NCBI RefSeq assembly: GCF_006546775.1
Contig: NZ_VICE01000148.1
Coordinates: forward strand, 1-64,000
Source: Marilutibacter aestuarii
Lineage (GTDB): Bacteria > Pseudomonadota > Gammaproteobacteria > Xanthomonadales > Xanthomonadaceae
Direction: 5' to 3'
DNA: 64,000 nucleotides
Shown here in pieces: positions 46,951 to 56,815 of this stretch; within the stretch, counting starts at the first letter, position 1, and each line of letters begins with the position of its first letter. Under the pieces are notes generated by a model that was not told the DNA's origin, made no database searches, and saw nothing but the letters and a program-made list of their open reading frames with translations. The position numbers and the translations under genes are program-made.

Positions 46951-46988
46951 CAGTGTACGCCGGTCCGGGCCAAGGTGCAGGTACACTG
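46951..46988. promoter_or_regulatory. Divergent promoter pair between purC and the J-domain gene
   Basis: CAGTGTAC (46951-46958) and GTACACTG (46981-46988) are perfect 8-base complements 22 bases apart. Each arm contains TACACT read outward, a fair -10 box for purC (minus) and the J-domain gene (plus). A shared regulator could also bind here. Confidence 0.45.
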
Positions 46989-47088
46989 CGCGCGCGGATC
47001 CGGGGCGGGTGTCCCGGTATGGGACGCGGGGCGCCCCGCTGGCGCCGCCGACGCCGCCCGCACGGCCCTTCCCCCGTCCTGGAGCATC

Positions 47089-47424
47089 ATGAAACGCTGG
47101 TACGGAAAACTGCTGGGATTCATCGCCGGGGCCTTGTTGCTGCGCTTCAACCCCTTGCTCGGGGCGCTGATCGGCCTGCTGGTCGGGCATGCCTTCGATG
47201 CCGACTGGTTCCGCTCGCGCCGGGCCAATCCGTATGCGGTCTTCGACCTGGGCGAGGACGCCAGCGATGACGAGGTCGACCGCGCCTATCGACGCCTGAT
47301 CGCCCAGTACCATCCCGATCGCCTGCAGGGCGCCGCGCCCGAACTGCGCCAGCGCGCCGAAGCGCGTGCCCGCGAGCTGAACGCGGCCTACGACCGCATC
47401 AAGACCCTGCGCAGGAAGCGCTAG
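47089..47424 (+). CDS. Short membrane-anchored J-domain protein
   Basis: A 111-residue protein. One hydrophobic segment (about 8-35; [20 protein letters not shown]) with glycine-rich character, followed by a J domain (47-110) with the essential HPD (75-77) in YHPDRLQG. It is shaped like the N-terminal membrane part plus J domain of DjlA but lacks the TerB-like middle. It should recruit DnaK to the inner face of the membrane. A GGAG site precedes the ATG. Confidence 0.85.
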   Translation: MKRWYGKLLGFIAGALLLRFNPLLGALIGLLVGHAFDADWFRSRRANPYAVFDLGEDASDDEVDRAYRRLIAQYHPDRLQGAAPELRQRAEARARELNAAYDRIKTLRRKR

Positions 47425-47549
47425 CGCGGGGCGGGGCGATCGTGCAGCAGCCCTGGGCGATGTCCCGCGGGGGCCCAGGGATTAGAATGTCGGCCCCGCC
47501 CCTGCGCCCGCCGGTGCAGGGCGTCCCTCCATTCCCTCATGGCCCCCGC

Positions 47550-48221
47550 ATGCAGTCGACCGTCATCGCCCCGTCCATCCTGTCCGCCAATTTCGCCCGC
47601 CTGGGCGAAGAGGTCGACAACGTGCTCGCGGCCGGTGCCGACTGGGTGCACTTCGACGTCATGGACAACCATTACGTCCCCAACCTGACCATCGGCCCGC
47701 TGGTCTGCGAGGCCCTGCGCAAGCACGGCGTCACCGCGCCGATCGACGTGCACCTGATGGTCGAGCCGGTCGACCGCATCATCCCCGACTTCGCCAGTGC
47801 CGGCGCGTCCATGATCAGCTTCCATCCCGAGGCGAGCCGCCACGTCCACCGCAGCATCCAGCTCATCAAGGGCGCGGGTTGCCAGGCTGGCCTTGTCCTG
47901 AACCCGGCCACCCCGGTGGAAGTGCTCGACTACGTACTCGAGGACCTGGACATGGTGCTGCTGATGTCGGTCAATCCGGGCTTCGGCGGCCAATCGTTCA
48001 TCCCCTCCGCGCTGGAGAAGCTGCGCGCGGTGCGCGCGATGATCGATGCGCGCGCGCCCCATGTGCGACTGGAGATCGACGGCGGCGTGAAGGTCGACAA
48101 CATCGCCGGGATCGCCGCGGCGGGCGCGGACACCTTCGTCGCCGGCTCGGCGATCTTCAACGCCGGCGACTACGCTGACGTCATCGGTCGCATGAAGGCC
48201 GCGGTGGCAGGCGTGCGCTGA
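47550..48221 (+). CDS. rpe: Ribulose-phosphate 3-epimerase
   Basis: A 223-residue TIM-barrel enzyme interconverting ribulose 5-phosphate and xylulose 5-phosphate. [19 protein letters not shown] carries metal-binding residues; [15 protein letters not shown] and [13 protein letters not shown] complete the signature. Start chosen at ATG 47550, because the protein aligns from ApS-ILSANF. A terminator lies about 130 bases downstream. Confidence 0.95.
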   Translation: MQSTVIAPSILSANFARLGEEVDNVLAAGADWVHFDVMDNHYVPNLTIGPLVCEALRKHGVTAPIDVHLMVEPVDRIIPDFASAGASMISFHPEASRHVHRSIQLIKGAGCQAGLVLNPATPVEVLDYVLEDLDMVLLMSVNPGFGGQSFIPSALEKLRAVRAMIDARAPHVRLEIDGGVKVDNIAGIAAAGADTFVAGSAIFNAGDYADVIGRMKAAVAGVR

Positions 48222-48592
48222 ACAGGCATCGCAACCGCCGGCGCCTTCCATCCCGGCCACTCCGGGTGCGGATGTCGACGGCAACGTGAAGGACGACAGC
48301 TGGATCCCAGCGTTCGCCGGGCTGACGGTGAGTGGTGCCTGGCAGGCAGCATGAACCCCGGGATCCGCCGTGCGGATCCCGGGGTTTTTCGTGCATCAGC
48401 ACTGAAGATTTGGAGGCGATCCTGCCTCCGCCCGTCGTCCTTGAGAATGGACTCCCATGCTCCGCGCGGTCGATGACCGGGTGATGACAGGGGCGTGGCG
48501 ACTGCAAGTCGGCCGCGGCCCGCAAGCATTCCGTTCATGTCCGGGACAGCGGCTTCACGGCGACGCGCGGGCCGCTTGGCTAGCCTCGCGGC
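48222..48592. other. Intergenic region after rpe
   Basis: It contains a segment around 48285-48330 that translates as SWIPAFAG-like peptide, a hallmark of dispersed non-coding repeats in many proteobacteria, followed by the strong terminator at 48354-48389. No gene is supported. Confidence 0.5.
48354..48389 (+). terminator. Rho-independent terminator after rpe
   Basis: AACCCCGGGATCCGC (48354-48368) and GCGGATCCCGGGGTT (48372-48386) form a perfect 15-bp stem with loop CGT, then TTTTT. Confidence 0.93.
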
Positions 48593-49624
48593 ATGGACCC
48601 CATCCCAACGCCCGCTGCATCGCCCCGCGCCGCGCCGCGCTGGCACCTCGTGCTCAATGGCAAGGCCGCCGGCGACGAGGACGTGCGCGCAGCCGTCCAG
48701 GCGCTGCGCGATGCCGGCGTCGACCTGGGCGTGCGCGTGACCTGGGAAAGCGGCGATGCCGAGCGCTATGTCGACGAAGCGCTCCACGATGGTGTCGACG
48801 TGGTGGTCGCCGGGGGCGGCGACGGTACGCTCAGCGCCATCGCCGCCGCGCTGGCCCGGCACGAGCGTCCCGCCGAGGCGTTGCCGGCCCTGGCCCTGCT
48901 ACCGCTGGGCACCGCCAACGACTTCGCCACCGCCGCCGGACTCCCCGACACCCCCGAGGCGGCCCTGCGCCTGGTCCTGGACACGCGCGCGCAGGCCATG
49001 GACCTGCTGCGCATCGAATCCGACGAGGCGGTCCACTGGTGCGCCAACCTTGCCAGTGGCGGTTTCGGCACGCAGGTGACGGTGGAAACCGACGAAGGCC
49101 TGAAGAAGGTGCTCGGCGGGCTGGCCTACCTGGTCACCGGCATTGCCCGCCTGGGGCGGATCGAACCGGTGGCCGCCCGCATCGAAGGGCCCGGCTTCCA
49201 GTGGCAGGGCGAGTTCATCGCGCTCGGCCTGGGCAACGGGCGACAGGCCGGCGGCGGGCAACAGCTGTGCCCCGAAGCCGTGGTCGACGACGGACGCCTC
49301 GACCTGACCTTGATCCCGCCCCTCGACGGCGAGGTCGGCGAAACCGTCGCCACCCTGCTGACGGAGGGCCGCGAAGGCGCGCTCGACCGCATCGCGCTGC
49401 GCGAGCGGCTGCCGTGGGTCCATCTGGAAAGCGATTCGCGCCTGGTCCTCAACCTGGATGGGGAGCCCGTCGAATCGCGACGCTTCAGGGTCGATTGCGT
49501 CGGCGGCCGCCTGCGCATGCACCTGCCGCCAGGCTGTCCCCTGCTCGGGGTACCCGGCAACCCCGGCGCCGCGACCGACCCGGGGCCCGGAGCGCCGATG
49601 GCGGGCGGCCTGCTGCCGGCCTGA
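48593..49624 (+). CDS. YegS-like lipid kinase
   Basis: A 343-residue protein of the diacylglycerol-kinase catalytic family. The nucleotide-binding motif GGGDGT (74-79), [11 protein letters not shown] and the metal-linked LASGGFGTQ fit YegS/DgkA-type soluble kinases. E. coli YegS phosphorylates phosphatidylglycerol; the substrate here is unknown. The C-terminal 30 residues are disordered. It is followed 46 bases later by the trpE leader ORF. Confidence 0.9.
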   Translation: MDPIPTPAASPRAAPRWHLVLNGKAAGDEDVRAAVQALRDAGVDLGVRVTWESGDAERYVDEALHDGVDVVVAGGGDGTLSAIAAALARHERPAEALPALALLPLGTANDFATAAGLPDTPEAALRLVLDTRAQAMDLLRIESDEAVHWCANLASGGFGTQVTVETDEGLKKVLGGLAYLVTGIARLGRIEPVAARIEGPGFQWQGEFIALGLGNGRQAGGGQQLCPEAVVDDGRLDLTLIPPLDGEVGETVATLLTEGREGALDRIALRERLPWVHLESDSRLVLNLDGEPVESRRFRVDCVGGRLRMHLPPGCPLLGVPGNPGAATDPGPGAPMAGGLLPA

Positions 49625-49670
49625 GCCGTGCGCGGGCGGCGGCTGCCGCGGATCGGCTAAAGTAGCGGCA

Positions 49671-49847
49671 ATGACTGTCGGGGCGATCACGAATGCCGGC
49701 CGTGGCGACACGGGTTGGCGATGGTGGACAAGCGCAAGCTCGCCCACCGTTGCCCTCGCCCTGCCGCACCCCAAGGAACCGCCGCGTGAATCGTCCAGCC
49801 CATACCGCCGCCCAGTCGCTCGAACACTTCCAGCAGCTCGCCGCTGA
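49671..49847 (+). promoter_or_regulatory. Trp-rich leader ORF and hairpin upstream of trpE
   Basis: A leader ORF starts at ATG 49671 and contains the codon run TGG-CGA-TGG-TGG (49716-49727; Trp-Arg-Trp-Trp). The run lies in the 5' arm of a hairpin (GGCGATGGTGG 49717-49727 with CCACCGTTGCC 49744-49754, 11 bp with two G-U pairs). A TAAAGT -10-like box at 49658-49663 puts the transcript start close to the ATG. The frame runs to 49847 and overlaps the start of trpE in another frame. It probably senses charged tRNA-Trp. Confidence 0.65.
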
Positions 49848-51300
49848 AGGCCATACCCGGATCCCGGTCGTGCGCGAGGTCTTCTCCGACCTCGACACCC
49901 CGTTGTCGGTCTACCTCAAGCTCGCCGACGGCCCGCATACCTACCTGTTCGAGTCGGTCGAGGGCGGCGAACGTTTCGGCCGTTACTCGATCATCGGCCT
50001 CCCGGCGCGCCGCGTGTACGCCTTCGCCGGCCATACGCTCTACGTCACCGAGCATGGCGAGCTGGTCGAGCACCGCCACGTCGACGATCCCTTCGCCGAG
50101 GTCGAGCGCCTGCGCACGGAGCATTCGGTACCGCGCATCGAGGGCCTGCCGGGCTTCACCGGCGGCCTGGTCGGCTGGTTCGGTTTCGAGTGCATCGCCT
50201 ACATCGAGCCGCGCCTGGCCGGCGGCGACAAGCCCGACGAACTGGGCACGCCCGACATCCTGCTGATGCTCAGCGAGGAACTCGCGGTCTTCGACAACCT
50301 GCGCGGCCGCCTCTACCTGATCGTCCATGCCGACCCGCGCGAGCCGCAGGCCCACGCCCGTGCCACGCGACGGCTGGACCAGCTGGTGCACCGCCTGCGC
50401 CATGGCGGCACCAGCTACCCGGAGACCCTCGACCCCAATGGCCTGGATGAAGCGGACTTCGTGTCCGGCTTCACCCGCGAGGGTTTCGTCGAGGCGGTCG
50501 AGCGCTCCAAGGCCTACATCCGCGCCGGCGACATCTTCCAGGTCGTGCTGAGCCAGCGCATGTCGGTGCCGTTCAAGGCCCGACCGGTCGACGTCTATCG
50601 CGCGCTGCGGGCCTTGAACCCGTCGCCCTACATGTATTTCCTCGACGTCGGCGACATGCAGGTGGTCGGGTCCTCGCCGGAAATCCTCGTGCGCCTGCAA
50701 CACGACGAGCAGGGCAGGGGCGAGGTGACCGTGCGCCCGATCGCGGGTACGCGACCGCGTGGCGACACGCCCGAACACGACCTCGCCCTGGAAGCCGAGC
50801 TGCTGGCCGACCCCAAGGAGCGCGCCGAACACCTGATGCTGATCGACCTGGGACGCAACGACACCGGCCGTGTCTCTGAGCCGGGCACGGTGCGGATGGG
50901 CGAGCAGTTCACCATCGAGCGCTACAGCCACGTGATGCACATCGTCAGCGAAGTCACGGGCACCCTGAAACAGGGCATGAGCTACGCCGATGTGCTGCGC
51001 GCGACGTTCCCGGCGGGCACGGTCAGCGGCGCGCCCAAGATCCGCGCCCTGGAGATCATCCGCGAGATGGAGCCGATCAGGCGCAACATCTATTCCGGTG
51101 CGGTGGGCTACATCGGCTGGCATGGCGACGCGGACACCGCCATCGCCATCCGCACCGCGGTCATCCAGGACGGCCGCCTGCACGTGCAGGCCGGCGCGGG
51201 CATCGTCCACGACTCCGATCCGCAGAAGGAGTGGGAAGAGACGATGAACAAGGGACGTGCCCTGTTCCGGGCCGTCGACGAGGCCGCGCGCGGCCTCTGA
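49786..51300 (+). CDS. trpE: Anthranilate synthase component I
   Basis: A 504-residue chorismate-binding enzyme making anthranilate with Trp[64 protein letters not shown] and [19 protein letters not shown] are catalytic-core signatures. The start is a GTG at 49786 after AAGGAAC; the frame continues upstream to an ATG at 49693, inside the leader. trpGDC lie 1.2 kb downstream, separated by an unrelated gene. Confidence 0.95.
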   Translation: MNRPAHTAAQSLEHFQQLAAEGHTRIPVVREVFSDLDTPLSVYLKLADGPHTYLFESVEGGERFGRYSIIGLPARRVYAFAGHTLYVTEHGELVEHRHVDDPFAEVERLRTEHSVPRIEGLPGFTGGLVGWFGFECIAYIEPRLAGGDKPDELGTPDILLMLSEELAVFDNLRGRLYLIVHADPREPQAHARATRRLDQLVHRLRHGGTSYPETLDPNGLDEADFVSGFTREGFVEAVERSKAYIRAGDIFQVVLSQRMSVPFKARPVDVYRALRALNPSPYMYFLDVGDMQVVGSSPEILVRLQHDEQGRGEVTVRPIAGTRPRGDTPEHDLALEAELLADPKERAEHLMLIDLGRNDTGRVSEPGTVRMGEQFTIERYSHVMHIVSEVTGTLKQGMSYADVLRATFPAGTVSGAPKIRALEIIREMEPIRRNIYSGAVGYIGWHGDADTAIAIRTAVIQDGRLHVQAGAGIVHDSDPQKEWEETMNKGRALFRAVDEAARGL

Positions 51301-51511
51301 ACGCCTGCCGCCCGCACGCCCGGGCGCTTCTCGGCGCCGGCTGCGACGCACGTCGTGGCGGGGCGCCGCTCGTGCCGCTGCCGCCGTCACGCCGACCGCG
51401 TGTCCGCGTTTATCAATCCCAGACGTTGCCTTCACGAGGGACGGTGTTCATTGGTCGCGCGGGGCGCACGATCGCCCGCCATATCCGGAAACGAAGCAGG
51501 AGGGGAATGCG

Positions 51512-52216
51512 ATGCAGCCTGTCGAAGATCGTTATGTCCAGTCGCGCTTTTCCAACACGTTTCCGCGCACCGTCGAGCTGACCTGCCCGCACTGTTTCAA
51601 GCAGTCGGTGCTGGAGGCCCGCAGCTGGCAGGAGCACGGCCAGCAGGTCGCCGCCAGCGAGATGGTGTGCTCGCGCTGCGAGGAGCGCGTGCTGTTCGTG
51701 CAACTGCTGAACGAGGACGGCGCGATCCGCGAGGGCGGGCTGTTCTGCCATCCCGGATCGGCCCGGCGCGACCCGATGCCCGGCGTGGCCTACCTGCAGG
51801 ACCTGTCCGGCCCGCTGGCACGCACCTACGATTCGGCGCTCAAGCTCTACAACCACGCCGAATGGGGCGCCTCGGCGCTCATGATCCGCCACCTGCTGGC
51901 GGGCCTGGCCGTGCAGTTGCTGGGCGAGGAACGCCGCGACCTGCCGCTGGCAAGGCAACTGGAAGCGCTGCCGGACGACCTCGACCTGAAGCGACCGCTC
52001 CAGGACATCTCGCCCCTGCTCGACTCCAGTGGCACCTTCGGTCGCCAGTTCGAGGACGAGGCGGCGATCGACAAGGTCAGTGCCGACCTGCTGCTGGAAC
52101 TGGCCGAGCAGCTGATGGCCTACCTGGTGGTCATGCCAGGATCGATGGACGAGCTGAAGAAGCGCATCGCCACCGCGCCCGTGCCCCTGCGGCGCGGGAA
52201 CACCGGCACCGCCTGA
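51512..52216 (+). CDS. Zinc-ribbon protein with DUF4145-like domain
   Basis: A 234-residue protein between trpE and trpGDC. A zinc ribbon (C25, C28, C53, C56) is followed by a helical domain (about 110-215; TYDSALKLYNHAEWGASALM, LAVQLLGEERRDLPLARQL), resembling DUF4145, a domain found in or next to restriction and defence proteins but also elsewhere. Function unknown. ATG 51512 has a strong AGGAGGGG site and is in frame with a longer upstream ORF that lacks conservation. Confidence 0.7.
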   Translation: MQPVEDRYVQSRFSNTFPRTVELTCPHCFKQSVLEARSWQEHGQQVAASEMVCSRCEERVLFVQLLNEDGAIREGGLFCHPGSARRDPMPGVAYLQDLSGPLARTYDSALKLYNHAEWGASALMIRHLLAGLAVQLLGEERRDLPLARQLEALPDDLDLKRPLQDISPLLDSSGTFGRQFEDEAAIDKVSADLLLELAEQLMAYLVVMPGSMDELKKRIATAPVPLRRGNTGTA

Positions 52217-52289
52217 GCCCACCGGGCCGCGTGCCCCGGAGCCATTGCCCGGGGTCGCGCGGCGCCCGCGCAGCCGGTACAGTGGGCCC

Positions 52290-52382
52290 ATGCTCACGCG
52301 CGTCGCACATCGATACATCGCCCACCCCCCGGCCGGGGGCGGCGCGCGCGTGGGTGGCACGGCCTGGCGATGGTGGCGCTGA
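52290..52382 (+). CDS. trp leader peptide upstream of trpGDC
   Basis: A 30-residue ORF ending TAWRWWR before TGA (52380-52382), with three Trp codons at 52365-52367 and 52371-52376. A TACAGT -10-like box (52278-52283) lies only 6 bases before its ATG, so the message may be nearly leaderless. The Trp codons are in the 5' arm of a hairpin (GATGGTGG 52369-52376 with CCACCGTC 52387-52394). The 12-base TGGCGATGGTGG is identical to that in the trpE leader. Confidence 0.75.
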   Translation: MLTRVAHRYIAHPPAGGGARVGGTAWRWWR

Positions 52383-52519
52383 CGCTCCACCGTCCCGACC
52401 CACCGCCCCCGAGACTCCCCGCGTGACCCCATCGATCCGATCCGCCCCGCCGCCGGGGCTCTCCCGGTCCTGCCCCGGATCCCGCCGCCCCGCGGCGATC
52501 GTCCCTCCATTCCCCGAAA

Positions 52520-52537
52520 GCCGGGCCGGAGCCCGGC
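52520..52537 (+). promoter_or_regulatory. Candidate attenuator hairpin before trpG
   Basis: GCCGGGC (52520-52526), loop CGGA and GCCCGGC (52531-52537) lie 20 bases before the trpG ATG. There is no T run, so it may act by Rho-dependent termination or by hiding the trpG ribosome site rather than as a classical terminator. Confidence 0.4.
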
Positions 52538-52556
52538 CCGCAACGAGCGCGCGCCG

Positions 52557-53147
52557 ATGCTGCTGATGATCGACAACTACGACAGCTTCACCTGGAACCT
52601 CGTGCAGTACCTGCAGACGCTGGGCGCCGAGGTGAAGGTGGTGCGCAACGACGAGCTCGACGTGGCCGCCATCGAGGCCCTGGCGCCCTCGCGGATCGTC
52701 ATATCGCCCGGTCCCTGCACGCCGAACGAGGCCGGGGTGTCGGTGGCCGTCATCGAACGCCTGGGCGCCACCACGCCGATCTTCGGCGTCTGCCTCGGCC
52801 ACCAGAGCCTGGGCCAGGCCTATGGCGGCGAAGTGGTCCGCGCGCGCCAGATCATGCACGGCAAGACCTCGCCGATCCGCCATGCCGGTGGCGGCGTCTT
52901 CGGCGGCCTGCCCGACGCCTTCGAGGCCACCCGCTACCACTCGCTGGTGGTCCGGCGCGAAAGCCTGCCCGACTGCCTGGAAGTCACCGCGTGGACCGAG
53001 GACGCGGCCGGCGGTTTCGACGAGATCATGGGCCTGCGCCACCGCGAACACCCGGTCGAGGGCGTGCAGTTCCATCCCGAGTCGATCCTGACCGAGCACG
53101 GGCACGCCATGCTCAAGAATTTCCTGGAGCAGCCGGGGCGGGCCTGA
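52557..53147 (+). CDS. trpG: Anthranilate synthase component II, glutamine amidotransferase
   Basis: A 196-residue class I amidotransferase supplying ammonia to Trp[12 protein letters not shown] at the start, catalytic cysteine in FGVCLGHQS, and the His-Glu pair in [14 protein letters not shown] are complete. It could also serve para-aminobenzoate synthesis. ATG 52557 or 52566 may start. First gene of trpGDC. Confidence 0.95.
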   Translation: MLLMIDNYDSFTWNLVQYLQTLGAEVKVVRNDELDVAAIEALAPSRIVISPGPCTPNEAGVSVAVIERLGATTPIFGVCLGHQSLGQAYGGEVVRARQIMHGKTSPIRHAGGGVFGGLPDAFEATRYHSLVVRRESLPDCLEVTAWTEDAAGGFDEIMGLRHREHPVEGVQFHPESILTEHGHAMLKNFLEQPGRA

Positions 53148-53214
53148 GCCGGGCCGCTCGTCTACCATTACGCGCGGCGCCGAGCGCCATCCGCACGCGA
53201 ACAAGGAGTCGGCC

Positions 53215-54258
53215 ATGCCGATCAATGCGCAGGAAGCCCTGCAACGCACCATCGAACATCGCGAGATCTTCCACGACGAGATGGTCGAGCTGATGCGGCA
53301 GATCATGCGTGGCGAGATCAGCCCGACGATGACCGCGGCCATCCTGACCGGCCTGCGGGTGAAGAAGGAGACCGTCGGCGAGATCGCGGGCGCGGCCACC
53401 GTGCTGCGCGAGTTCGCCCTGCCGGTCGAAGTGAGCGACCGCTCGCAACTGGTCGACATCGTCGGCACCGGCGGCGATGGCGCCCACACCTTCAACATCT
53501 CCACCGCCAGCATGTTCGTGGTCGCCGCCGCCGGCGCGCGGGTCGCCAAGCACGGCAACCGCAGCGTGTCGTCGAAATCCGGCAGCGCCGACGTGCTCGA
53601 GGCCCTGGGCGCCTGCATCGAGCTGCAGCCCGCCCAGGTCGCGCAGTGCATCGACACCTGCGGCATCGGCTTCATGTTCGCCCCGGTCCACCACCCGGCG
53701 ATGAAGGTGGTCGCGCCGGTGCGCCGCGAGATGGGCGTGCGCACGCTGTTCAACATCCTTGGGCCGCTGACCAACCCGGCCGGCGCCCCGAGCATCCTGA
53801 TGGGCGTATTCCATCCCGACCTCGTCGGCATCCAGGTGCGCGTGCTGCGCAAGCTGGGCGCCAAGCGCGCGCTGGTCGTCTGGGGCCGCGACGGCCTGGA
53901 CGAGTTGTCCCTGGGCGCGGCGACCCTGGTCGGCGAGCTGCGCGATGGCGAGGTGCGCGAGTACGAGGTCCATCCCGAGGACTACGGCATCGCCATGGCG
54001 GCGACCCGCAACCTGCAGGTCGGCGACGCGCTGGAGTCCAGGCAGATCGTCCTGGATGTCCTGTCGGGCGGCCCCGGCCTGCCGCTGGAGATCGTCGCGA
54101 TGAACGCCGGCGCCGCGCTCTACGTGGCGGGCGTGGCCGATTCCATCGCCGACGGCATCGCCCGGGCGCGCGAGGCCATGGCCTCCGGCGCGGCGCGGGC
54201 GAAGCTGGACGAATTCGTTGCCCTCACCCGCGCGCTGGGCGGCCTGCCGCCCGCCTGA
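53215..54258 (+). CDS. trpD: Anthranilate phosphoribosyltransferase
   Basis: A 347-residue enzyme adding phosphoribose to anthranilate. The PRPP motif [15 protein letters not shown] and [20 protein letters not shown] are diagnostic, and [16 protein letters not shown] completes the substrate site. It follows trpG by 67 bases; AAGGAG precedes the ATG. Confidence 0.96.
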   Translation: MPINAQEALQRTIEHREIFHDEMVELMRQIMRGEISPTMTAAILTGLRVKKETVGEIAGAATVLREFALPVEVSDRSQLVDIVGTGGDGAHTFNISTASMFVVAAAGARVAKHGNRSVSSKSGSADVLEALGACIELQPAQVAQCIDTCGIGFMFAPVHHPAMKVVAPVRREMGVRTLFNILGPLTNPAGAPSILMGVFHPDLVGIQVRVLRKLGAKRALVVWGRDGLDELSLGAATLVGELRDGEVREYEVHPEDYGIAMAATRNLQVGDALESRQIVLDVLSGGPGLPLEIVAMNAGAALYVAGVADSIADGIARAREAMASGAARAKLDEFVALTRALGGLPPA

Positions 54259-54318
54259 CCCCTGTGTCCACGCGCCGGCCACGCGGCCGGCGGCCCCAAC
54301 GGAAGCCAAGCAGCACTC

Positions 54319-55110
54319 ATGAGCGACATCCTCAACACCATCCTCGCGCGCAAGGCCGTGGAGATCGAACAGCGCAGCCGGATGCGTCCGCTGGAGATGG
54401 TCCGGGCCCGTGCCGAGGCCATGCCGCCGGCGCGTGGCTTCGTGCAGGCCATCCACCACAAGCGCGACGCGGGCGAGGCCGCGGTGATCGCCGAGGTCAA
54501 GAAGGCCAGCCCGTCCAAGGGCCTGATCCGCCCCGACTTCCGGCCGGCCGACATCGCGCGCAGTTACGAAGCCGGTGGCGCCGCCTGCCTGTCGGTGCTC
54601 ACCGACGTCGATTTCTTCCAGGGCAGCAACCTGTACCTGGGCGAGGCGCGCGACGCCTGCAGCCTGCCCGTGCTGCGCAAGGACTTCACCGTCGACCCCT
54701 ACCAGGTCTACGAAGCGCGGATGATCGGCGCCGATGCGATCCTGCTGATCGTCGCCGCGCTCGAGGACGGACCGATGATCGAGATGGCGCACCTGGCGCA
54801 CTCGCTGGGCATGGACGTCCTGGTCGAGGTGCACGACATCGACGAGCTCGAGCGTGCGCTGCAGACCGACTGCGAACTGATCGGGGTCAACAACCGCAAC
54901 CTGCGCACGTTCGAAGTGTCGCTCGAGACCACCCTCGCGCTCAGGCAGGCCGTGCCGCCGGACCGCACCCTGGTCACCGAGAGCGGCATCGCCACGCCCG
55001 CCGACGTGGCCCGCATGCGCGAGGCCGGCATCGGCGCCTTCCTGGTCGGGGAGAGCTTCATGCGCGAACCGGACCCGGGCGCCGCCCTCAAGCGCCTGTT
55101 CGCGCCATGA
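54319..55110 (+). CDS. trpC: Indole-3-glycerol-phosphate synthase
   Basis: A 263-residue TIM-barrel enzyme that closes the indole ring. [46 protein letters not shown] and VTESGI are catalytic and phosphate-binding signatures. It is monofunctional (no TrpF). Its stop overlaps the next ATG (ATGA). Confidence 0.96.
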   Translation: MSDILNTILARKAVEIEQRSRMRPLEMVRARAEAMPPARGFVQAIHHKRDAGEAAVIAEVKKASPSKGLIRPDFRPADIARSYEAGGAACLSVLTDVDFFQGSNLYLGEARDACSLPVLRKDFTVDPYQVYEARMIGADAILLIVAALEDGPMIEMAHLAHSLGMDVLVEVHDIDELERALQTDCELIGVNNRNLRTFEVSLETTLALRQAVPPDRTLVTESGIATPADVARMREAGIGAFLVGESFMREPDPGAALKRLFAP

Positions 55111-55841
55111 GCGTCGCCGGCCCGCGCTTCCCGCAGGCGGCGCCCGGTGCGCCGCTGGTGGTGTTCGACTTCGACCACACCCTGTACGACGGCGACTCCG
55201 GCAGCCACCTGTTCCGCTGGATGATCGGGCGCGCCTGGTGGCGCGTGCTCCTGGCCCTGCTGATCGCGCCGGTGTACGGGCCGCTGGTGGCCTTCCTGCC
55301 GACCCGCCGCTTCGGCATCTCCGGCTTCGTCTGGGTGGGCTCGGTGTTCGGACTGCACGGGCGCGGTGACCTCGATGCGGTGATCGACCGCTACGTCGAC
55401 GGCCATGCCGAGGCGATCCGCGCGCGCCTGCTGCCGGTGGCCCTGGAGGTGTTCCGCGCGCATCGCGAGGCCGGCGACCGGGTGGTGGTCGCGACCGGTG
55501 CCCCGCCCGAACTCGCCCGCGCGATCCTGGCCTTCGTCGCCCACGAGGACGTGCCGGTGGTGGGGACCGAGGTCGGCCCGCGCTGGGGCGGGGTCGGGCC
55601 GGTGCGCCACTGCCACAACGAGATGAAGATGACGATGCTGCGCGACGCCGGCTTCGGCGGGCCGGTCGAGAAGGCCTATTCCGACAGCTCCGCCGACCTG
55701 CCCCTGCTGAAGGCGGCGCGCGCACCGGTCGTGGTCAACCCGAAGGCAAGTCGCGTGGCGATGTTCCGCGAGGTGCTGCCGGCCGGCACCCCGATCCTCA
55801 ACTGGGGCTGCCCGGGGCGTGCGGGCGAGCCGGTGGCCTGA
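55107..55841 (+). CDS. HAD-superfamily IB phosphatase
   Basis: A 244-residue HAD hydrolase. The nucleophile motif is [12 protein letters not shown] (D21, D23), motif II is [11 protein letters not shown], and motif III/IV lies in [14 protein letters not shown] hydrophobic cap stretch (about 45-75) may touch the membrane. The subfamily includes phosphoserine phosphatase-like and phosphatidylglycerophosphatase-like enzymes. Translation is coupled to trpC, but a role in tryptophan synthesis is not implied. Confidence 0.85.
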   Translation: MSVAGPRFPQAAPGAPLVVFDFDHTLYDGDSGSHLFRWMIGRAWWRVLLALLIAPVYGPLVAFLPTRRFGISGFVWVGSVFGLHGRGDLDAVIDRYVDGHAEAIRARLLPVALEVFRAHREAGDRVVVATGAPPELARAILAFVAHEDVPVVGTEVGPRWGGVGPVRHCHNEMKMTMLRDAGFGGPVEKAYSDSSADLPLLKAARAPVVVNPKASRVAMFREVLPAGTPILNWGCPGRAGEPVA

Positions 55842-55863
55842 TCCCGGTCCCCGGAACGCGACA

Positions 55864-55881
55864 GGCGGCCCGTAGGCCGCC
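55864..55881. terminator. Hairpin between HAD gene and clp
   Basis: GGCGGCC (55864-55870), loop CGTA, GGCCGCC (55875-55881), between convergent genes. No long T run. Confidence 0.6.
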
Positions 55882-55910
55882 CGTCGTGTCGAAACCAGGA
55901 CATCCCGAGG

Positions 55911-56603
55911 TCAGTCGCGGGTGCCGTAGAGGACCACCGTCTTGCCGCGGGCATGCAGCTTGCCGTCGGCCTGCAGCTTCTTGAGCACGCGGCCGGCCAT
56001 CTCGCGCGAGCAGCCGACGAGGCGGGAGAGCTCCTGGCGCGACACCCGCAGCTGGGTGCCGTCCGGGTGGCTCATGGCCTCCGGCTCCTGGGCCAGGTCG
56101 TGCAGGGCGCGGACGATGCGGTCGGTGACGTCCAGGAAGGCCAGGCGACCGGCCTTGCGGCTGGTGTCGAGCAGGCGGCGCGAGATCTGCGCGCCGATCG
56201 CGTACAGCAGCTTGGGCGCGTCCGCCGCCAAGCGGGTCATGAGCAGGTCGTAGAAGCGGTCGTGGCCGATCTCGGCCAGCTCGCAGGCAACACGGGTGCG
56301 CAGGATCACCTCGCGCTGCTGGCTCTCGATGAACAGTCCCAGTTCGCCGACGAACTCGCCGGGTCCGAAATAGCCCAGCACCAGCTCGCGGCCGTCGTCT
56401 TCCTCGGTGATGATGCTGACCGAACCGGAGATGACGTAATAAAGCGTGCTTGCCGGGTCGCCGGGCCGGAACACGTCGGTGCGCGACGGATAGCGGCGGC
56501 GGTGGCAGTGCGCGAGGAATCGCTCGATCGTGGACGCGTCCGGGGTAAGCGGGCTGTGCGAGCGGCGGAGAGCGGTGAGGTGTGCGACCGAATCGGCTGA
56601 CAT
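55911..56603 (-). CDS. clp: Clp, CRP/FNR-family global regulator
   Basis: A 230-residue CRP-like regulator. The cyclic-nucleotide-binding beta roll (about 35-140; TDVFRPGDPASTLYYVISGS, YFGPGEFVGELGLF) and the C-terminal HTH (LRVSRQELSRLVGCSREMAG) align closely with xanthomonad Clp. In Xanthomonas, Clp activates virulence and extracellular enzyme genes and is inhibited by cyclic di-GMP rather than activated by cAMP. The diguanylate cyclase at 13094 could affect it. Divergent from speD. Confidence 0.93.
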   Translation of the reverse strand: MSADSVAHLTALRRSHSPLTPDASTIERFLAHCHRRRYPSRTDVFRPGDPASTLYYVISGSVSIITEEDDGRELVLGYFGPGEFVGELGLFIESQQREVILRTRVACELAEIGHDRFYDLLMTRLAADAPKLLYAIGAQISRRLLDTSRKAGRLAFLDVTDRIVRALHDLAQEPEAMSHPDGTQLRVSRQELSRLVGCSREMAGRVLKKLQADGKLHARGKTVVLYGTRD

Positions 56604-56815
56604 AGGTTGGTTTTTCTGGGCAAGTGTGGCCTTGACCCGCTGGAGCTTAGGGCCAAGCGACGCTCTTGGGCAAATCCTGACGTTTTTGCGAAAGCCGGCC
56701 CCGTCCCCCGGAGTGGGCGCCCGGCAGCCCCGGCGGACCCTCCGGGCGCCTTGCTTTCGTCGTCATCCCGATTGCCTCATAATCCCCGACCCAGTCGTCC
56801 CCCGGGTACAAAGTC

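Noticed and set aside
48285-48330. Small peptide gene after rpe
   Set aside because: The SWIPAFAG-like translation is typical of dispersed non-coding repeats and lacks a ribosome site.
54319-55841. TrpC-HAD fusion
   Set aside because: Separate frames with an ATGA overlap; each has its own complete domain.
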